In this document: in pieces, positions 61,454 through 64,000 of the stretch
How positions within the stretch are numbered: the stretch's first letter is position 1
Layout: each line of letters opens with the position of its first letter
Source of the DNA: Pseudorasbora parva
Lineage: Eukaryota; Chordata; Actinopteri; Cypriniformes; Gobionidae
Direction: 5' to 3'
Assembly: GCF_024679245.1 (NCBI RefSeq)
Contig: NC_090172.1
Location: forward strand, 45,088,054 to 45,152,053
DNA: 64,000 nt
Made by a program: the position numbers and the translations under genes
Notes under the pieces: model-generated
The model's database searches: none
Told to the model about the DNA's origin: nothing
The model's input: only the letters and a program-made list of their open reading frames with translations

Positions 61454-62831
61454 AGGGGTCATATAATGGTTCATGCACTTTTACAAGTTGATTATATGGA
61501 AATGTGTGTTGGCAGTGCCTGTACACAACGATCCTATAATGATAAAAATCCACCCAGTTTTTTTTTTTTAAATCTCCTTATGCTTTCTCCTGTCTCACAT
61601 CAAGCCGTTCGACTGTGTGACGTCACACGTCCAGCTCACAGGGCCGATATCTTGTTCTGAGTTCAAACTGATACAGTACGATGTGTCCTCAAGAGACTCC
61701 TGCTGCCATTCTTTCTCCAAAATATACAGCAACTGTTGTCAAGGGCAACATTTCATGTGTGTGAAAAGTTTGTCAAAGCACCCCACGAACAAAGGGGCGG
61801 GGTGAGCAAAGCTCATTATCATTTAACCCCCTACCTGTCATCTCCCAATTTGGCAAATGGAGCATTTAGACATACTCATACACTGTAAAAAAAATTGTGG
61901 TGGTTTTTGTTGGTTTAACTTAAAAAAGTAAGTAACCTGGTTGCCTTAAAATTTTGAGTTTATTGAAATTAAAAATTTGAGTTGACACAATGAAGGAAAT
62001 TAGTTTAAACCACCACATAAAAAATGTGATGAATCATGAAAATAGCACTATTTGGCATGTTTCACTGAGTCATCTGAAAAAACACACACATAATTACCCA
62101 ATATGCTTACAAAATCTTTTAATAATCTTTTAATAAAGGTTGTCGAATCTTAAAAAATGTTCATTGTTTTAACTCAAAATTTTAATTTCAATGAACTCAA
62201 ATTTTTAAGGCAATCAGGTAACTTTTTTCTAAATAATTGTTTACAGTGTAGCATAAAGACAGCTGCTTGTACATTATTCTGAATATACACATAACCAATA
62301 TATATATTTAGAAAGCCAACACTTGAGAGGTTACAGCTGAATATTCAGAATTACTCCGACAGTTATTAATATAGAGATATATAGGCTAAAACATAAAAAA
62401 ATATATATTTTTATATTTTTCTTCATGTATAAAAATATTATGTGAATGTAGTATAACGACTTATAACTACAACTAAATTGAAGGCACAAGTGTGGTCATG
62501 CTTTATTTAATCTGAGGCTGTTATGTCCAAAACTATGAATTTTATGAAACATTTTCTAAGACCATGTCTGGATTGATTTTTAGATGTTTTTTTTAATCAA
62601 ATAAGTTTGTTGGCCTGAAGACACGTTTGCAGTACTTTGTCTAATGTCTGGCGAGGAGAACAGCTCAATTAAAGCCGTATGCACTGGAATGGCTTGCTGA
62701 AAACTTGACCATGGAAAAATTTGTTTTCTTACAGTACGAAGGAGAATTTTTAATTAAAGTATATTACAAACTTTTCATTTAGACACTGCAGAATAATATT
62801 AACTTAACAAAAATGGCATTATATGATCCCT
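61454..62831. mobile_element. TTAA-flanked element (ends AGGGGTCATATAATG), with nested MITE
   Basis: TTAA at 61450-61453 and 62832-62835 flank AGGGGTCATATAATGG and (reverse complement) AGGGATCATATAATGCC. The length is 1378 bp including the insertion at 61881-62248. No transposase was recognised. The AGGGGTCAT ends resemble those at 47729, so it may be a related family. Confidence 0.75.
61881..62248. mobile_element. MITE-like element nested in the TTAA element
   Basis: Inverted ends CACTGTAAAAAAAATTG and (reverse complement) CACTGTAAACAATTA, flanked by TA (61879-61880, 62249-62250). The interior carries matching arms AACCTGGTTGCCTTAAAATT and AATTTTTAAGGCAATCAGG. It belongs with the element at 57898-58113. 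Confidence 0.75.
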
Positions 62832-62835
62832 TTAA

Positions 62836-63750
62836 GAGTCATCAGTTTGGGAACAAGTCTTTTGTTTGGGAATCAGACTTCACCACCTGTGCTGTATGGT
62901 TTTGATTCAGAAAAAAAGAAAAGAACTCTTAAATTTAACTTCACTGATTGCTTTGTGTTATGGACTGAACAGTTTCAGTTCCCTCTGCATTGACAGAAAA
63001 ATGCACTTGTGAGAAACATTACAGTATAAGAATTAATGTCATACAACTCATTTGTTTCTGGTGTTTTGTATTCTAAAGAACAACCATTTTTCTGTTCCCC
63101 AACCATAATGGAGTTCCCAACCTCATGAAGAAAATGTCAAAAAAAAAAAAACAGACCGATGGAAAGAATTGATATTAAAGTCAAGTATAAAAATATGATG
63201 TTTTGCAGTGGGTGTGAAACCATGTTTGTGTGAGTCTGACAGACCCTTCAACTTTTAATCATCTTAAAACTGGATGTGAATACATGCATGAGTAAACAGC
63301 TAAAACTTTTAAAATTCACCAGTGGGTTTAAATATGATAAATGAAATGCACTCCTCAGAATGTGTCCTTGAGAAACATTTCTCCTAATCCTCCTATCTGG
63401 TGATGTAGGTCATGAGCAGGTGGTATGTTTAGAGCGCCTAGAGAAGGATTTCCAATAGTGTTGTAATTTCTTGTGCAGATGGAAGTAGTGATCCAAGTAA
63501 GTTTGGCTCGAGAAGCGATGGCACTTGATTTTTTTTTTTTACAGCGTTAAGCATTTGCTCATGACAGAACAGTTCCCGTTTGCGCTTCTCCCGCCAACGG
63601 TCTTCCACAGAGGGAGAAATCTTTGGAAATTAATTAGAGGCAAATCCCTTCTTGCTGTTGAAGTGTGGCATTTAAAGGCATTGTCCTTGTAGCTTGTGTA
63701 ATGCCACCTTTCAACAACGATTCTCTCATTCCCTTTTTGCTCCCATTCCC
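62836..63750. other. Intergenic, nothing recognised
   Basis: No gene or mobile signature was found. Confidence 0.45.
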
Positions 63751-63892
<142 letters not shown>

Positions 63893-64000
63893 TGGTTGGA
63901 TAATGCCCCCTAATCCGTCCTGGCAACTCCAGCCCCTGTTTTCGAGCAGAAGTCAGCTTCTAATTGCCTGGCATTATTAGGTACTTTACTTGTAAATTTG

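Overview
The window reads as teleost fish nuclear DNA, most likely from a cyprinid. It holds one split protein gene with GT-AG introns, long AT-rich non-coding stretches, long (CA), (TG), (GA), (CT) and (TTTA) microsatellites, decayed Tc1-like transposons of three lineages, a 5S-rRNA-derived SINE, and many short TTAA- or TA-flanked elements of kinds common in carp and zebrafish relatives. I saw no copy of the Danio DANA SINE, which slightly favours a non-Danio cyprinid; this is inference only.

Region 1 (1-10.3 kb) holds serine/threonine kinase 33 (stk33) on the + strand. Twelve coding exons between 2855 and 9464 join without a frame break into about 490 codons. The kinase domain is complete (Gly-rich loop, AIK lysine, HRD, DFG, APE), followed by a Ser/Thr-rich tail ending in a basic AKKRS. 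All splice phases agree and the order matches vertebrate STK33. The N-terminus is provisional, because the first exon seen opens with ATG directly after an acceptor AG. Two introns carry near-identical 91-bp blocks.

Region 2 (10.3-64 kb) has no host gene I can support. It alternates between transposon clusters and repeat-poor blocks that look like conserved regulatory DNA. In human, LMO1 lies beyond the 3' end of STK33 on the same strand. If that order holds here, this desert is the upstream regulatory landscape of lmo1, with lmo1 beyond the right edge. I saw no LIM-domain exon in the window.

Mobile DNA is heavily nested. Three Tc1-like copies lie at 27.2-28.2, 32.1-34.1 and 56.7-57.8 kb, all with broken transposases. 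TTAA-flanked elements with AGG(G/T) ends lie at 11.3-12.5, 47.7-50.0 and 61.5-62.8 kb. The first encodes on its minus strand a decayed C2CH finger of THAP type, which together with the TTAA target points to the Kolobok superfamily. A second TTAA family (ends AGGGTTAGTTCACC) occurs at 19.5, 32.6-32.8 and 35.7-37.1 kb; the last copy has been split by a 765-bp hAT-like element with a perfect 8-bp target duplication. A hAT transposase C-terminal fragment lies at 48.4 kb.

I found no sign of a new multi-gene system. The most notable items are the THAP-bearing TTAA element, the intronic 91-bp pair, a perfect 27-bp hairpin at 38.7 kb, a 506-bp fold-back element at 19.6 kb, and the candidate regulatory blocks.
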